From positions 248,001-312,000 of the forward strand of contig CAWIGF010000001.1 in assembly GCA_963835585.1 (NCBI GenBank): DNA of 64,000 bases, in the 5' to 3' direction. The first letter of the stretch is position 1; the number at the start of each line of letters is the position of its first letter. This document shows positions 52,700-60,895 of the stretch, piece after piece. A program made the translations under genes and the position numbers. A model generated the notes under the pieces. That model saw nothing but the letters and a program-made list of their open reading frames with translations. It had not been told where the DNA came from and did no database searches. Origin of the DNA: UBA10107 sp963835585. Lineage in GTDB: Archaea; Nanobdellota; Nanobdellia; Woesearchaeales; UBA10107.

Positions 52700-53119
52700 A
52701 TGGAAAAAATTGTACTGATATCATGCGTTAGCAAAAAACTTTCCTGTAAAACGGTAGCTGAGAGCCTGTACATAAGTCCACTTTTCAAATATAATCTCGC
52801 TTTTGCAAAATCAATGAATCCAAATAAGATATTTATTCTTTCTGCGGAACACGGACTTCTATACCTAGATAAGGAAATAGAACCATATGATAAAACATTA
52901 AATAATATGAATTCAAGAGAGATTAAAGCCTGGTCGGAACACGTTCTGAAGCAGCTCAAGGATGTCTCAAATACTGATGAGGATATGTTCATATTCTTGG
53001 CAGGAGACAGATACAGAAAATATCTTCTTCCTCATATCAAGCATTATCAAATACCTATGAAAGGTCTTGGAATAGGAAAACAACTTGGATATCTGAAAAA
53101 GAAGGTGGCTTATGTCTGA
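52700..53119 (+). CDS. DUF6884-type protein
   Basis: The 139-residue protein shows the phrase I-V-L-I-S-C-V-S-K-K near 4, followed by L-Y-I-S-P-L-F-K-Y-N-L-A-F-A and I-L-S-A-E-H-G-L-L near 46. That matches the DUF6884 fold, a small alpha/beta domain of unproven activity often coded beside nucleases. No catalytic residues are established. Its 3' end overlaps the GIY-YIG gene by 8 bases, so they are co-translated, and both follow radB closely. The family call rests on motif recall. Confidence 0.7.
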   Translation: MEKIVLISCVSKKLSCKTVAESLYISPLFKYNLAFAKSMNPNKIFILSAEHGLLYLDKEIEPYDKTLNNMNSREIKAWSEHVLKQLKDVSNTDEDMFIFLAGDRYRKYLLPHIKHYQIPMKGLGIGKQLGYLKKKVAYV

Positions 53120-53768
53120 AAAATGCAATCTTCTTCATAAATGGTTCAATAATATGAAAAGATTTTATTTTCCATTCGAGGAAGAAGATGTTCCACTAAA
53201 TGGAATTTACATACTGTTCGAAAAGGACGAGAAAGCCCATGGAGGCGACAGGATTGTTCGCGTGGGAACGCACACTGGAAAGAACCAGTTGCGCTCAAGA
53301 TTAAAACAGCATTTCATGAATGAAAACAAAGACAGAAGTATATTCAGAAAGAATATAGGGAGGGCTTTGCTCAATAAGGAACATGATTCATTTCTTGAGC
53401 AATGGGAACTTGATTTAACTACAAAAGAAGCAAAAAATAAATATAAAGATTCTATTGATTTTGAAAAACAAAGAGAAATAGAAAAAGAAGTCACAAAATA
53501 TATCCAAACTAAATTTACATTTGTAGTTTTTCCGATCGAAGATAAAGAGAAACGACTCTCTGTGGAATCAAAAATAATATCAACAGTTTCCGCATGCGCA
53601 GAATGCAATCCTTCCCCTTCATGGCTTGGTCTGTTTTCTCCGAGGGAAAAAATACGGAAAAGTGGGTTGTGGCTCGTGAACGAGCTTTACAAGGAAGAAT
53701 TGAATGAAAAAGAAATGGAAGAATTAAAAAATCTTACTCGTCAGCGAAATCCTCTATCTGAGCTGTGA
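53112..53768 (+). CDS. GIY-YIG family nuclease-like protein
   Basis: The 218-residue protein has the GIY segment N-G-I-Y-I-L-F-E near 30, R-V-G-T-H-T-G near 52 (the YIG-like strand), R-S-R-L-K-Q-H-F near 62 with the Arg, and V-E-S-K-I-I-S near 148 with the Glu. All four family hallmarks are present, so nuclease activity is plausible. It overlaps DUF6884 upstream by 8 bases and the 3' end of uS2 by 35 bases, tail to tail. The pair of unknown partner plus GIY-YIG between radB and rps2 looks like an accessory unit. Confidence 0.8.
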   Translation: MSEKCNLLHKWFNNMKRFYFPFEEEDVPLNGIYILFEKDEKAHGGDRIVRVGTHTGKNQLRSRLKQHFMNENKDRSIFRKNIGRALLNKEHDSFLEQWELDLTTKEAKNKYKDSIDFEKQREIEKEVTKYIQTKFTFVVFPIEDKEKRLSVESKIISTVSACAECNPSPSWLGLFSPREKIRKSGLWLVNELYKEELNEKEMEELKNLTRQRNPLSEL

Positions 53769-54324
53769 ACTCACCCAAGCCTTTCGCCTTGATGTATTCC
53801 CGAGCAAGGATATAAAAGAACAATCCCAGTGATTTTTTTCCCTTGTTGTTGCATGGAACAACCAAATCAATGTTGTTTGCCTGGTTGTTTGTATCGCAGA
53901 GGGCAATTACAGGTATGCCTACTTTTGCTGCGTCCTCTACCGCATTCTTGTCCGGCCATGCGTCAGTAACAATAAGTATTTTCTTTTCTATGAAATTTTT
54001 CAAACCGGTGTTTGTCAATATGCCTGGGGGATATCGTCCTGCAAAAATATCAACACCTGTCAATTTTGAGAATACCTTGATTGGCTTCCATCCATTTTCT
54101 CTTCTGCTTACGATTAAAATATCTTTTGGATCGAACTGAGAAATGAACTTTGCAGCAATCCCAATTCGTTCATCAACCTTTTCAAGGTTCAATATATATA
54201 ATCCATCCTGTCGAATTTTGTAAATGAAATTCTCCATGTATGTTGTCTTGAATTTTGTTCCTATGTGGATGCCTGCTTTAAGGTATTGTTCTACAGGAAC
54301 CAGCATTTGTTTTTGTTCAACCAT
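53734..54324 (-). CDS. rps2: Small-subunit ribosomal protein uS2
   Basis: The 196-residue protein has the uS2 pattern: L-K-A-G-I-H-I-G-T-K near 15, F-I-Y-K-I-R-Q-D-G near 33, V-S-R-R-E-N-G near 72 and F-A-G-R-Y-P-P-G near 93. I-V-T-D-A-W-P-D near 118 and the final region G-I-P-V-I-A-L-C-D-T-N-N near 137 are also archaeal-type. It forms part of the small subunit. The coding part is preceded by a leader of about 110 nt that folds into two hairpins. Confidence 0.97.
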   Translation of the reverse strand: MVEQKQMLVPVEQYLKAGIHIGTKFKTTYMENFIYKIRQDGLYILNLEKVDERIGIAAKFISQFDPKDILIVSRRENGWKPIKVFSKLTGVDIFAGRYPPGILTNTGLKNFIEKKILIVTDAWPDKNAVEDAAKVGIPVIALCDTNNQANNIDLVVPCNNKGKKSLGLFFYILAREYIKAKGLGEFTAQIEDFADE

Positions 54325-54354
54325 ATTATAACTCCGACAATAGAACTAATCTAC

Positions 54355-54410
54355 TGTCCTTCTATCGCCCGGACAATGTGTTCAAGGCCCCTTTCGGCCA
54401 TGCGCTTGAA
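54355..54410 (-). promoter_or_regulatory. Two-hairpin leader of rps2
   Basis: TGTCC (54355-54359) pairs with GGACA (54371-54375). TTCAAG (54381-54386) pairs with CTTGAA (54405-54410), with an inner GGCC/GGCC (54386-54389 / 54396-54399). A minus-strand TATA (about 54433-54440, TTTATAAAC) starts a leader of roughly 90 nt. A regulatory role is inferred. Confidence 0.5.
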
Positions 54411-54456
54411 CAAGGCAATATATTTTTGAGAAAGAAGGTTGTTTATAAAGGTTTTG

Positions 54457-54493
54457 AAAATAAAAATAAAAGAAGAAAGTTAACTTTCTTCTT
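54457..54493 (-). terminator. Terminator-like hairpin enclosing the TRAM gene stop codon
   Basis: AAGAAGAAAG-TTAA-CTTTCTTCTT (54470-54493) is a perfect 10-bp stem on a 4-base loop that overlaps the TAA stop. A T-rich tail follows on the minus strand. Confidence 0.8.
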
Positions 54494-54863
54494 GCTCTAG
54501 ATCGCCAAAGTCTTCAGAATCTTCACCAGCGAATTGCTCGGTGCTTTCCTCTTCCTTTTTAGGCTTTGCCTCTGGTTTTGATGACTCTACAGGCGTTCCT
54601 TGTGCTGGTCCTATAGACTCTGCAAACCCAACTTTTCTCAATATTTTTGTGACGCGAATTCGAACATTATCTCCTTCCTTGACATTGGGAACGAAAAGCA
54701 CAAAGCCCTTTACCTTAGCGACTCCATCTCCTTTCTCTCCAACTGCCTCGATTCGCACATCAAGTTCATCTCCCACATTCACAGGCACAAAATTGCCCTG
54801 TGGTCTGCCAAATCCACGATTTCCGGAGAAACCGCCCCTTCTATCTTCTCTATCTTCGTACAT
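54480..54863 (-). CDS. TRAM-domain protein
   Basis: From the ATG at 54863 (GGGTGA ribosome site about 8 nt upstream) the protein has 127 residues. A Gly/Arg-rich start is followed by the TRAM domain (about 25-85; V-N-V-G-D-E-L-D-V-R-I-E, K-G-D-G-V-A-K-V-K-G-F-V-L-F-V-P). An acidic tail of about 45 residues comes last. TRAM is a small OB-fold that binds RNA; archaeal stand-alone TRAM proteins act as RNA chaperones. The frame extends upstream to 54926, but that sequence is not TRAM-like. No partner is coded next to it. Confidence 0.9.
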   Translation of the reverse strand: MYEDREDRRGGFSGNRGFGRPQGNFVPVNVGDELDVRIEAVGEKGDGVAKVKGFVLFVPNVKEGDNVRIRVTKILRKVGFAESIGPAQGTPVESSKPEAKPKKEEESTEQFAGEDSEDFGDLEQEES

Positions 54864-54958
54864 GTATATTTCACCCAATTTGTGCATCTTTTGGATGCAT
54901 CTTATCTTTAAACAGGAGTATTTCAATTAACATTTATAAAGTTTGGTTTTTATTTTAT

Positions 54959-55144
54959 ATTCATGGAAAAAGGGTTATTGCAGACCATGTCGCTTTGCCT
55001 TTCTGGCTTGTTCTGATTTTTTACTCAATTTATGAGATAACACATCAAAATCCAACAGCTTGGTTGGTTTTGATAATAATTAGTGTTGCTTTCATTGTTG
55101 ATTCTAGTTTAGTTATTGGATATTGGAGAAAAAAAGAAAAATGA
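54959..55144 (+). CDS. Small two-helix membrane protein with uncertain start
   Basis: The frame reads V-I-A-D-H-V-A-L-P-F-W-L-V-L-I-F-Y-S-I-Y-E-I and ends Y-W-R-K-K-E-K, with two helices. There is no in-frame ATG, GTG or TTG upstream of the first helix core. ATT at 54959 is in frame and lies about 20-25 nt below a TATA box (TTTATAAA, 54933-54941). An ATG at 54963 is one frame off; one extra A in the following A-run would make it read M-E-K-R-V-I-A-D-H. Either AUU initiation or a homopolymer slip explains this. The frame's A-rich end doubles as the T-tract of the radA terminator. Confidence 0.6.
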   Translation: MHGKRVIADHVALPFWLVLIFYSIYEITHQNPTAWLVLIIISVAFIVDSSLVIGYWRKKEK

Positions 55145-55163
55145 CAGAGACTATTTCTCTGTC
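55128..55163 (-). terminator. Terminator-like hairpin enclosing the radA stop codon
   Basis: GACAGAG (55143-55149) and CTCTGTC (55157-55163) form a perfect 7-bp stem around a 7-base loop that holds TAG. ATTTTTCTTTTTTT follows on the minus strand. Confidence 0.8.
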
Positions 55164-56215
55164 TTTTCAATCTTGACGTCCCGCAAACAACCTTCTTCTA
55201 CTTGGAATGTACATTCTGCGTCCGCAAGATTTGGAGCATCGATGAGCTTTGCGACACGCGTTCCCTTCTTGCCCTTTCGCAAGTAAATCCTGAATGTTGA
55301 TGCATGACCCACTATGTGGCCTCCAATTGAGACTGTTGGATCCCCAAAGAACTGGTCGGGTTTAGACATGACTTGGTTTGTGACATAGACACAGATATTA
55401 TTCATATCAGCGAGCCTTGACAATGCATGCATATGCTTGTTCAGCTTCTGTTGTCTGTCTGCCAGCGTTCCTCGGCCGATGAATTCCGCCCGGAAGTGTG
55501 CCGTCAACGAATCAACAACAACGAGTTTCACATCAAGGCCCTCATTCTTGATCAGTTCAGGAATCTTCTCGACAAGAAGCATTTGGTGGTCGGAATTGTA
55601 TGCCTTTGCGACCTTTATCTGCTTGAGCACCTTTACCGGATCCAATCCGGCCCCTTCAGCCAATTGGACTATTCTTTCAGGCCTGAATGTGTTTTCAGTG
55701 TCTATGTAGATTATACTTGCTTTTGGAAATGTCCTTATTGTATTGACAGCCAATACATGTCCAATTTGTGTTTTTCCCGAACCGAACTCCCCAAAGCATT
55801 CTGTGATTGCTCCAGTTTCAAAACCTCCACCAAGCATGGCGTCAAATGCCTTTACTCCGGAAGATATCTTGACGACTTTCTCCCTCCTTTTTAGAACTTC
55901 ATTGCCTGATTCGAAACCCATTTCTAGCATTTCGCGTGCCGAGTTTATCATCTTCCGGGCAACTACTTCTGAAACGCCCGAAGCATCGACTAATTCTCCA
56001 GGAGTTGCGACAGCAATCGCTATCGGGGTATCATATCCTGTGCTACGTAGTTTTTCCGCAGTAGCGGCGCCTACCCCAGGCAAATCCTCTAATTGAATAT
56101 CGTGCTTTTGTTTCTTTACCTTTTCCTTGGGTGTTTCGGCGTCCATCGTTGGCAATTCTTCTGTCATTGCTTGTAAAATAACGTCGTCATTTATTAAATT
56201 TGCTTGTGCGTCCAT
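55151..56215 (-). CDS. radA: RadA recombinase
   Basis: The archaeal Rad51/RecA-family recombinase catalyses strand exchange. From the ATG at 56215 it has 354 residues; a longer frame to 56245 would overlap the gene before it. It has an N-terminal HhH domain (L-P-G-V-G-A-A-T-A-E-K near 45), Walker A G-E-F-G-S-G-K-T near 140 and Walker B L-V-V-V-D-S near 230. The L1/L2 DNA-binding region lies near 270-300. Compared with RadB (51986) it is complete. The upstream 90-residue gene is 19 bases away, so the two share a transcript. Confidence 0.96.
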   Translation of the reverse strand: MDAQANLINDDVILQAMTEELPTMDAETPKEKVKKQKHDIQLEDLPGVGAATAEKLRSTGYDTPIAIAVATPGELVDASGVSEVVARKMINSAREMLEMGFESGNEVLKRREKVVKISSGVKAFDAMLGGGFETGAITECFGEFGSGKTQIGHVLAVNTIRTFPKASIIYIDTENTFRPERIVQLAEGAGLDPVKVLKQIKVAKAYNSDHQMLLVEKIPELIKNEGLDVKLVVVDSLTAHFRAEFIGRGTLADRQQKLNKHMHALSRLADMNNICVYVTNQVMSKPDQFFGDPTVSIGGHIVGHASTFRIYLRKGKKGTRVAKLIDAPNLADAECTFQVEEGCLRDVKIEKTEK

Positions 56216-56234
56216 TTCATGTACCTCTGTTGAA

Positions 56235-56507
56235 TTAAACAACAATCTCTTCTGTTATTTCTGTGTCTTGTCCCTTCATTACTATGTATTCAAACGCCTT
56301 ATTCAAAGCAAGCGCAGCTCGCGGTAAGTCATTTACTCGCAATGTAGATGTCGACTTCCATTCGCCGTTCTTGTCTGTATACCTGCGCTGTAGACTAATT
56401 GTCCTGAACTCACTTTTATTTCCATCCTTTACAGATTCATTTTTCCATACAGACACATGTACTGCGCCTGTTGAAAATACTCTCTCTGGCCTATTTTTTG
56501 TTTCCAT
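56235..56507 (-). CDS. Small DPANN-type protein encoded before radA
   Basis: The 90-residue soluble protein has a V-H-V-S-V-W-K-N-E segment near 16, Y-T-D-K-N-G-E-W-K-S-T-S-T-L-R-V-N-D-L-P near 43, then an A-x-x-A-F-E-Y-I helix. The pattern recurs in small proteins of DPANN genomes; I cannot name a function. Its beta-rich start and position beside radA suggest a DNA-linked role, which is inferred. A clear ribosome site (AAGGAGG) lies 9 nt before the ATG. The leader holds a GCCCA/TGGGC hairpin. Confidence 0.7.
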   Translation of the reverse strand: METKNRPERVFSTGAVHVSVWKNESVKDGNKSEFRTISLQRRYTDKNGEWKSTSTLRVNDLPRAALALNKAFEYIVMKGQDTEITEEIVV

Positions 56508-56609
56508 GCGTATTCGCCTCCTTGCTTTTCGCGTCTTTTTTCAAACCGATTTTGAGCGAATAATGGCGTGTTTGCCGTGAATTGTGCTCAGCATCGATTG
56601 GAGTTGCCC

Positions 56610-56623
56610 ATTTTTGGGCTAAA
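56610..56623 (-). promoter_or_regulatory. GCCCA-AAAA-TGGGC hairpin in the leader of the radA operon
   Basis: A perfect 5-bp stem with AAAA loop lies 100-115 bases before the 90-residue gene. A minus-strand TATA (CTATATAAAC, about 56646-56655) fits a start near 56625, so the hairpin would be at the 5' end of the message. The rest of the 56508-56763 gap shows nothing else clear. Confidence 0.45.
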
Positions 56624-56763
56624 TAATAGAAAACGACATTCTGTTTATATAGCTCACAAGAGGTTGTCCTGTGGTCTGTGCTGCAGGAATCATCTCGAAT
56701 ATGCCCAAATTCAGAGTTATAGAAGGTTTTTATGAAAAACAATGCATGTACTGTGGTGCAGAA

Positions 56764-57756
56764 TTATATTTCGTTATTTATCTCTTCTTCCGGATCTGGA
56801 TTTCTGAACACAAGCTGTGTTACGAATTCTATGCGATTGAACATGGTATTTTTATTTACCCTTCCAACAACCTTGATTATCTCACCAAGCAAATCTGTCT
56901 TTAACTGTTCAATTTTCTCCTGGCTGTCCTTCATGGCAAGTATTTCACTCTCTGTTTTTTTAGTGAGAATCTCGGCCTGGCTTTTGAAGAAAACAGCACG
57001 AACACTTCCAGTTCCATCATCCAATACTGCATTAAGCACATAAGAATATTTTGGAGTGACGCGACCGTGCGCCTCGCAAACAAAATCAGTTCCACCAGCC
57101 ACCATCCTCGCTCTTTTATTGCAAAAAGGACATACTTCGAAGTATCTTGGCTCGAAAGACTGCACAATTGTTCCCAGCAATTCCACGTTTGCGTCCGATT
57201 CCTGCAAAGCATCTATTTTCTTCCGAATTCTTTGTATTTGTGTTAACTTGACATCTCCGACATTTTCGCCGACTGGATTTATCTCAATTTTTGACCTGTC
57301 ATTTAGATGAATTTCCTTCTGTGAATTATTTTCTTTTGCGTAGGCATTGTCTATTTTTATGATGTCGCCCTCTTTGATGGTTTGTATGGCATTTACCAAA
57401 TCATTCCATACAACAATGCGTATTGTTCCTGTTTCATCCCCGCCTATGAAAGAACGGACCTTTCCCTTTCTGGTTCCGGTGTCGAATGATTTCTCATCGA
57501 ATATCTTTTGTATTTTGACAAGAACATTGACGGTCCCCATTCCAGGAGTGATTTTGTCGACAGGAGCCCTTCCTTGAAATTCCTCATCTATCTTAACGCC
57601 AAGTTCATTTGCGATAATATGCGCAGCCCCTTCCCTCGATATAAGCCCGGAAAGGCTCTGTAGCTTTTCATCCACTTTTTCATTCAATTCTGACTCAGAA
57701 ATTCCTGCTTCATGCATTATCTTCGCAGCAATATCCTCATATGGAATTTTCATCAT
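56764..57756 (-). CDS. rpa: Replication protein A (single-stranded DNA-binding)
   Basis: The 330-residue protein binds single-stranded DNA. Residues 1-60 form a helical N-terminal domain and 65-160 an OB fold (V-N-V-L-V-K-I-Q-K-I, F-I-G-G-D-E-T-G-T-I-R). A second OB fold (about 190-300) includes a zinc finger C-P-F-C near 215 with C-E-A-H-G near 234, giving C-x2-C...C-x2-H. Length and plan match euryarchaeal/DPANN RPA. The start is one of two adjacent ATGs; 57756 and 57753 are equal. A TATA-like TATAAATGAG lies about 25 nt upstream. Confidence 0.93.
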   Translation of the reverse strand: MMKIPYEDIAAKIMHEAGISESELNEKVDEKLQSLSGLISREGAAHIIANELGVKIDEEFQGRAPVDKITPGMGTVNVLVKIQKIFDEKSFDTGTRKGKVRSFIGGDETGTIRIVVWNDLVNAIQTIKEGDIIKIDNAYAKENNSQKEIHLNDRSKIEINPVGENVGDVKLTQIQRIRKKIDALQESDANVELLGTIVQSFEPRYFEVCPFCNKRARMVAGGTDFVCEAHGRVTPKYSYVLNAVLDDGTGSVRAVFFKSQAEILTKKTESEILAMKDSQEKIEQLKTDLLGEIIKVVGRVNKNTMFNRIEFVTQLVFRNPDPEEEINNEI

Positions 57757-57785
57757 ATACTCCTTTGGATGCTCATTTATATAGT

Positions 57786-60383
57786 TTATTGTGGCGGTGA
57801 AACAAATTCTATGCTATTGCTGGAATATTGAGTTGGCCGGATATTAATCATTGGATTGCCATCGCTGCCTACAACAACCATGCAATAATTGCTTTTTCCG
57901 CTTGGAAGCGTGAGTTTCGCAGTATGAGTGCTTGATGACATGTCAAACTGTAGCGAATCGTATTTCTTTGTTGAGGTATCTGTTAAAATGGAAGGTATGT
58001 TCGAAGAGGAACAGGAACTAGCAGTCGTTTCGTCAAGATAAATAATGTAGCCCACTAGACCTGTGATTGGCGAACCATCTTCATTCTTTGTTGGAGGTAT
58101 TACTGAAACATCGATTGTATTTATTTCTGGATCTTGAGCATAACTTATTCCTCCAACTGATCCAGGGAAGAGGTCATCAACTGTAGTACCCTCAATTGTT
58201 GTTACCGATTTGTTCTCGTTTCCGCTCGTGTCCACGGCAGTTGCCGCGAAATTGTAAGTCCCTGCTTTTGGAAGCGCAATGCTTGCTGAATACGAGGTTG
58301 AACCTGCAACAGATTGCACAGTTCCCAATAGTGAAGCTGAGCTTACATCTTCAAAGTCATCTATCGAATAATAGATGTTGTAGTGATCTATGTCAGATTC
58401 GGGATTGGCATTGAACGAAAAGGTCATATTTGTTTTCGTGAATGCAGTTGGTGAAACAGAAAAGCCTTGAACAGGAACTGGGGTAATTGTGTTTGCGGCA
58501 GAAAATGCTATTTTATAGACAACAGGTTGCAATGAACCATCACTACTAATGAGATTGTAATTTGACTGGGCACATATCTTGAATATTTTTTTTACTGGAG
58601 TAACTTGACTCAATGAAGCCTTGTTTTTTGAGAAGATATCGGGATTGATGAATGACAGTAAAGATTGCTTACCAGCCGGGCTCATCTGATTATATAGAGG
58701 AATCTGTGTTTGGTAATTAATCGAAGATTTCAATACACCTTGATTTTGGCAATTCACAGGCGTTATTGCCGCCTGACCGTTGCCAAGAATAATATCCGCT
58801 TCGTTGCAAGTGTTGAGGATTGCATTTCCGTTGTTATCGAATCCTGTCGTGAATTGCGGGTATCCTTGGCTAATCGATTCAATCAAATCATTGTATGAGA
58901 AGGTCACATTATTTGCCTGAGCATTCCTCGTTTCAGTAATTGTAATTGGAGTTGTTAATTGCGGTATCGAATAAGTGCAATATCCTGTTTTGGCTTGATT
59001 AGTACATAATGTCATTGCTTCTACAAGACCGTAAAATGCTTTTTCATCAGGAGGGCTGCAGTCAGGGATAAATTTGAAATCAGTTCTTGCTTGAAGAATC
59101 CCGTTGAGGCATGCGTTTGTGTCAACGCCCGTGTTTAAGCATTTTTGTGATGTTTGTTGAGCTATTTGTTGAACTGCCGGAACCAACTGTAAGTATTCGC
59201 TGAATGAATAAGGGACAGATAGCTGTAGATTTGGTTTTATTGAGTACGAACCGATGCTTCCTTCCGTGCCGGGAGCACCAAGTGCTTTGGTAATCTGAGT
59301 ATAAAGGACATTAACGTCATTAGGCCATGAAGCTGATGTTGAATATCCACAATTGTTGATGTCAGTTATGAATGCCGCAGGATTTGAAATAAGATTATTC
59401 AATGGGACGCAAGAAGGATTCGTTGCAGATTTGCCACTTCCTTCCCAATAATGATTTGTCTTGAGCAAACGCACGACATCATTCACTGAATCACATTTTG
59501 TCAGATACGTCCTGAAAACATCATGAATTGTGCAATAATGATTGTCGGCAGAACATCCGTTCGTTCCTGCAGCAGAGGAGCATTGAACGATATTATTTTG
59601 ATTGTTTATCTCATCCTGATTAGAATAACATTCAGTAGTTTGCCACGTACAAGATGGTTGATTTCCTGTTGCTTTTATAGAGAACAAATTATTCGACTGA
59701 GTAACTCCATTAGGACATATATTTGCCAACTGACTTTTTCCCCAACCACTTTCATGAATGGTCATTGCAAGAATTACTGCAGTTGGAATTCCTGATTGAG
59801 ATTCTGCATTCACGAAACATTGGCCAAGACCTGCAAGAGGCGAACCTTGAGTTCTCAGATAATCATCTATTTGTGCAGCCGAATATGTCGTTACAGCACC
59901 TATGCCGACGGTAATCGGGTTTGTAGCAGTTCCTTTTATTAGCGTGGATGATAATTGGTCAGTCATGGAAAAATCATAATTATCTTGAGGAATCTGTACG
60001 GAAGGGTATAAAGAAAGATATGTATCGAGTTCACCATTGAGATAGTCAATGAATTGGCTTTGAAGATAATTATTCTGAATTTGACAGGCACCAGATTTTG
60101 TCGACCATAAACTATACCCTAAATACGAACCACATAGAGAAGAATCTTCCGCAACATCGTTTATTGCAGCTATTGAGGCAAATTTTGCGGATTCCTCGAG
60201 GTATAATTGCGCCTTGTCTGCTTCCTTTGACTGAGCAAGCAAATCAAGTTGCGAGGATCCGATGAAATTATTCACAACGACGCTTGTCGACGGTTGATAT
60301 ATGAAGAACAATCCGATAACTAGTATGAACTCTATGGCGCAAAGCCACAATACAACCGTTCCTTTTTTATTTAACTTGCACAT
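57786..60383 (-). CDS. Membrane-anchored glucosaminidase (GH73-like) with FN3 domain
   Basis: The 865-residue protein has a K-L-N-K-K-G start and one membrane helix (about 9-28), in the style of the pilin-like neighbours. A helical region follows, then a lysozyme-fold domain (about 170-370) with the GH73 signature A-V-I-L-A-M-T-I-H-E-S-G-W-G-K-S-Q-L-A near 202-220. The likely catalytic Glu is E211, followed by N-N-L-F-S-I-K-A near 231. Many Cys suggest disulfides. A second part with repeated Cys (about 410-620) precedes an FN3-like domain (about 625-740). This family cuts the sugar chain of peptidoglycan. An archaeal substrate is not obvious: a partner's wall is inferred. Confidence 0.85.
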   Translation of the reverse strand: MCKLNKKGTVVLWLCAIEFILVIGLFFIYQPSTSVVVNNFIGSSQLDLLAQSKEADKAQLYLEESAKFASIAAINDVAEDSSLCGSYLGYSLWSTKSGACQIQNNYLQSQFIDYLNGELDTYLSLYPSVQIPQDNYDFSMTDQLSSTLIKGTATNPITVGIGAVTTYSAAQIDDYLRTQGSPLAGLGQCFVNAESQSGIPTAVILAMTIHESGWGKSQLANICPNGVTQSNNLFSIKATGNQPSCTWQTTECYSNQDEINNQNNIVQCSSAAGTNGCSADNHYCTIHDVFRTYLTKCDSVNDVVRLLKTNHYWEGSGKSATNPSCVPLNNLISNPAAFITDINNCGYSTSASWPNDVNVLYTQITKALGAPGTEGSIGSYSIKPNLQLSVPYSFSEYLQLVPAVQQIAQQTSQKCLNTGVDTNACLNGILQARTDFKFIPDCSPPDEKAFYGLVEAMTLCTNQAKTGYCTYSIPQLTTPITITETRNAQANNVTFSYNDLIESISQGYPQFTTGFDNNGNAILNTCNEADIILGNGQAAITPVNCQNQGVLKSSINYQTQIPLYNQMSPAGKQSLLSFINPDIFSKNKASLSQVTPVKKIFKICAQSNYNLISSDGSLQPVVYKIAFSAANTITPVPVQGFSVSPTAFTKTNMTFSFNANPESDIDHYNIYYSIDDFEDVSSASLLGTVQSVAGSTSYSASIALPKAGTYNFAATAVDTSGNENKSVTTIEGTTVDDLFPGSVGGISYAQDPEINTIDVSVIPPTKNEDGSPITGLVGYIIYLDETTASSCSSSNIPSILTDTSTKKYDSLQFDMSSSTHTAKLTLPSGKSNYCMVVVGSDGNPMINIRPTQYSSNSIEFVSPPQ

Positions 60384-60895
60384 TCTTTAACCTGCACAGT
60401 AACAGTGTTTCCATCAGGAGAGGGAATATAGGCAAGTGATGGTTGCTCAAGGCATGTTCCTCCTCCTGAACGAATAATCTCTTGAGAGTTATCTGAATAG
60501 GAAACTGCAATGAAATCTTGACTCAATAACGGCTCTTTTCCTGTTATGTATTGCAACAAAGTCGTGTAATCTCTGTCCGAATCGGAAAAAGCGAACAAAT
60601 CGACAATGGCATAATTATTTTTGATTGCATTGTCTGCCAATGTCTTTATTGAACCATAGCTCGTTCCTCCATAACTTCCGCCTAAACTGGCGAAGGCTGT
60701 CTGCGAAACTGGAGTCCTTAGATAATTTAGCAACAGTATTTGTTGCTCAACCAGATTGGTTTTTTGTGTCGTATCACTCAATATCTTTGGTTTTTGAGAG
60801 CTTGAAAAAATACCGAAAACAATGAGCACGACAACGACAATCAGTGCAGTAATCATTATGTCTACGACATCATCGAACTGGGCTTTTTTGTTCAT
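60371..60895 (-). CDS. Pilin-like membrane protein
   Basis: The 174-residue protein begins M-N-K-K-A-Q-F, then a membrane helix (about 12-30, M-I-T-A-L-I-V-V-V-V-L-I-V-F). The K-K-A-Q before a hydrophobic helix resembles the class III signal peptide of archaeal type IV pilins, cut after Ala. The external part has an A-F-A-S-L-G-G-S-Y-G-G-T stretch and a Cys near each end of the last 25 residues. The start overlaps the previous gene by 4 bases (ATGA). No enzymatic motif is visible. A structural role in the operon is inferred. Confidence 0.75.
   Translation of the reverse strand: MNKKAQFDDVVDIMITALIVVVVLIVFGIFSSSQKPKILSDTTQKTNLVEQQILLLNYLRTPVSQTAFASLGGSYGGTSYGSIKTLADNAIKNNYAIVDLFAFSDSDRDYTTLLQYITGKEPLLSQDFIAVSYSDNSQEIIRSGGGTCLEQPSLAYIPSPDGNTVTVQVKECAS

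Noticed and set aside
54800..54958. Upstream part of the plus-strand frame 54800-55144
   Set aside because: It lies antisense to the TRAM gene and has no protein-like character; only the segment after about 54959 looks real.
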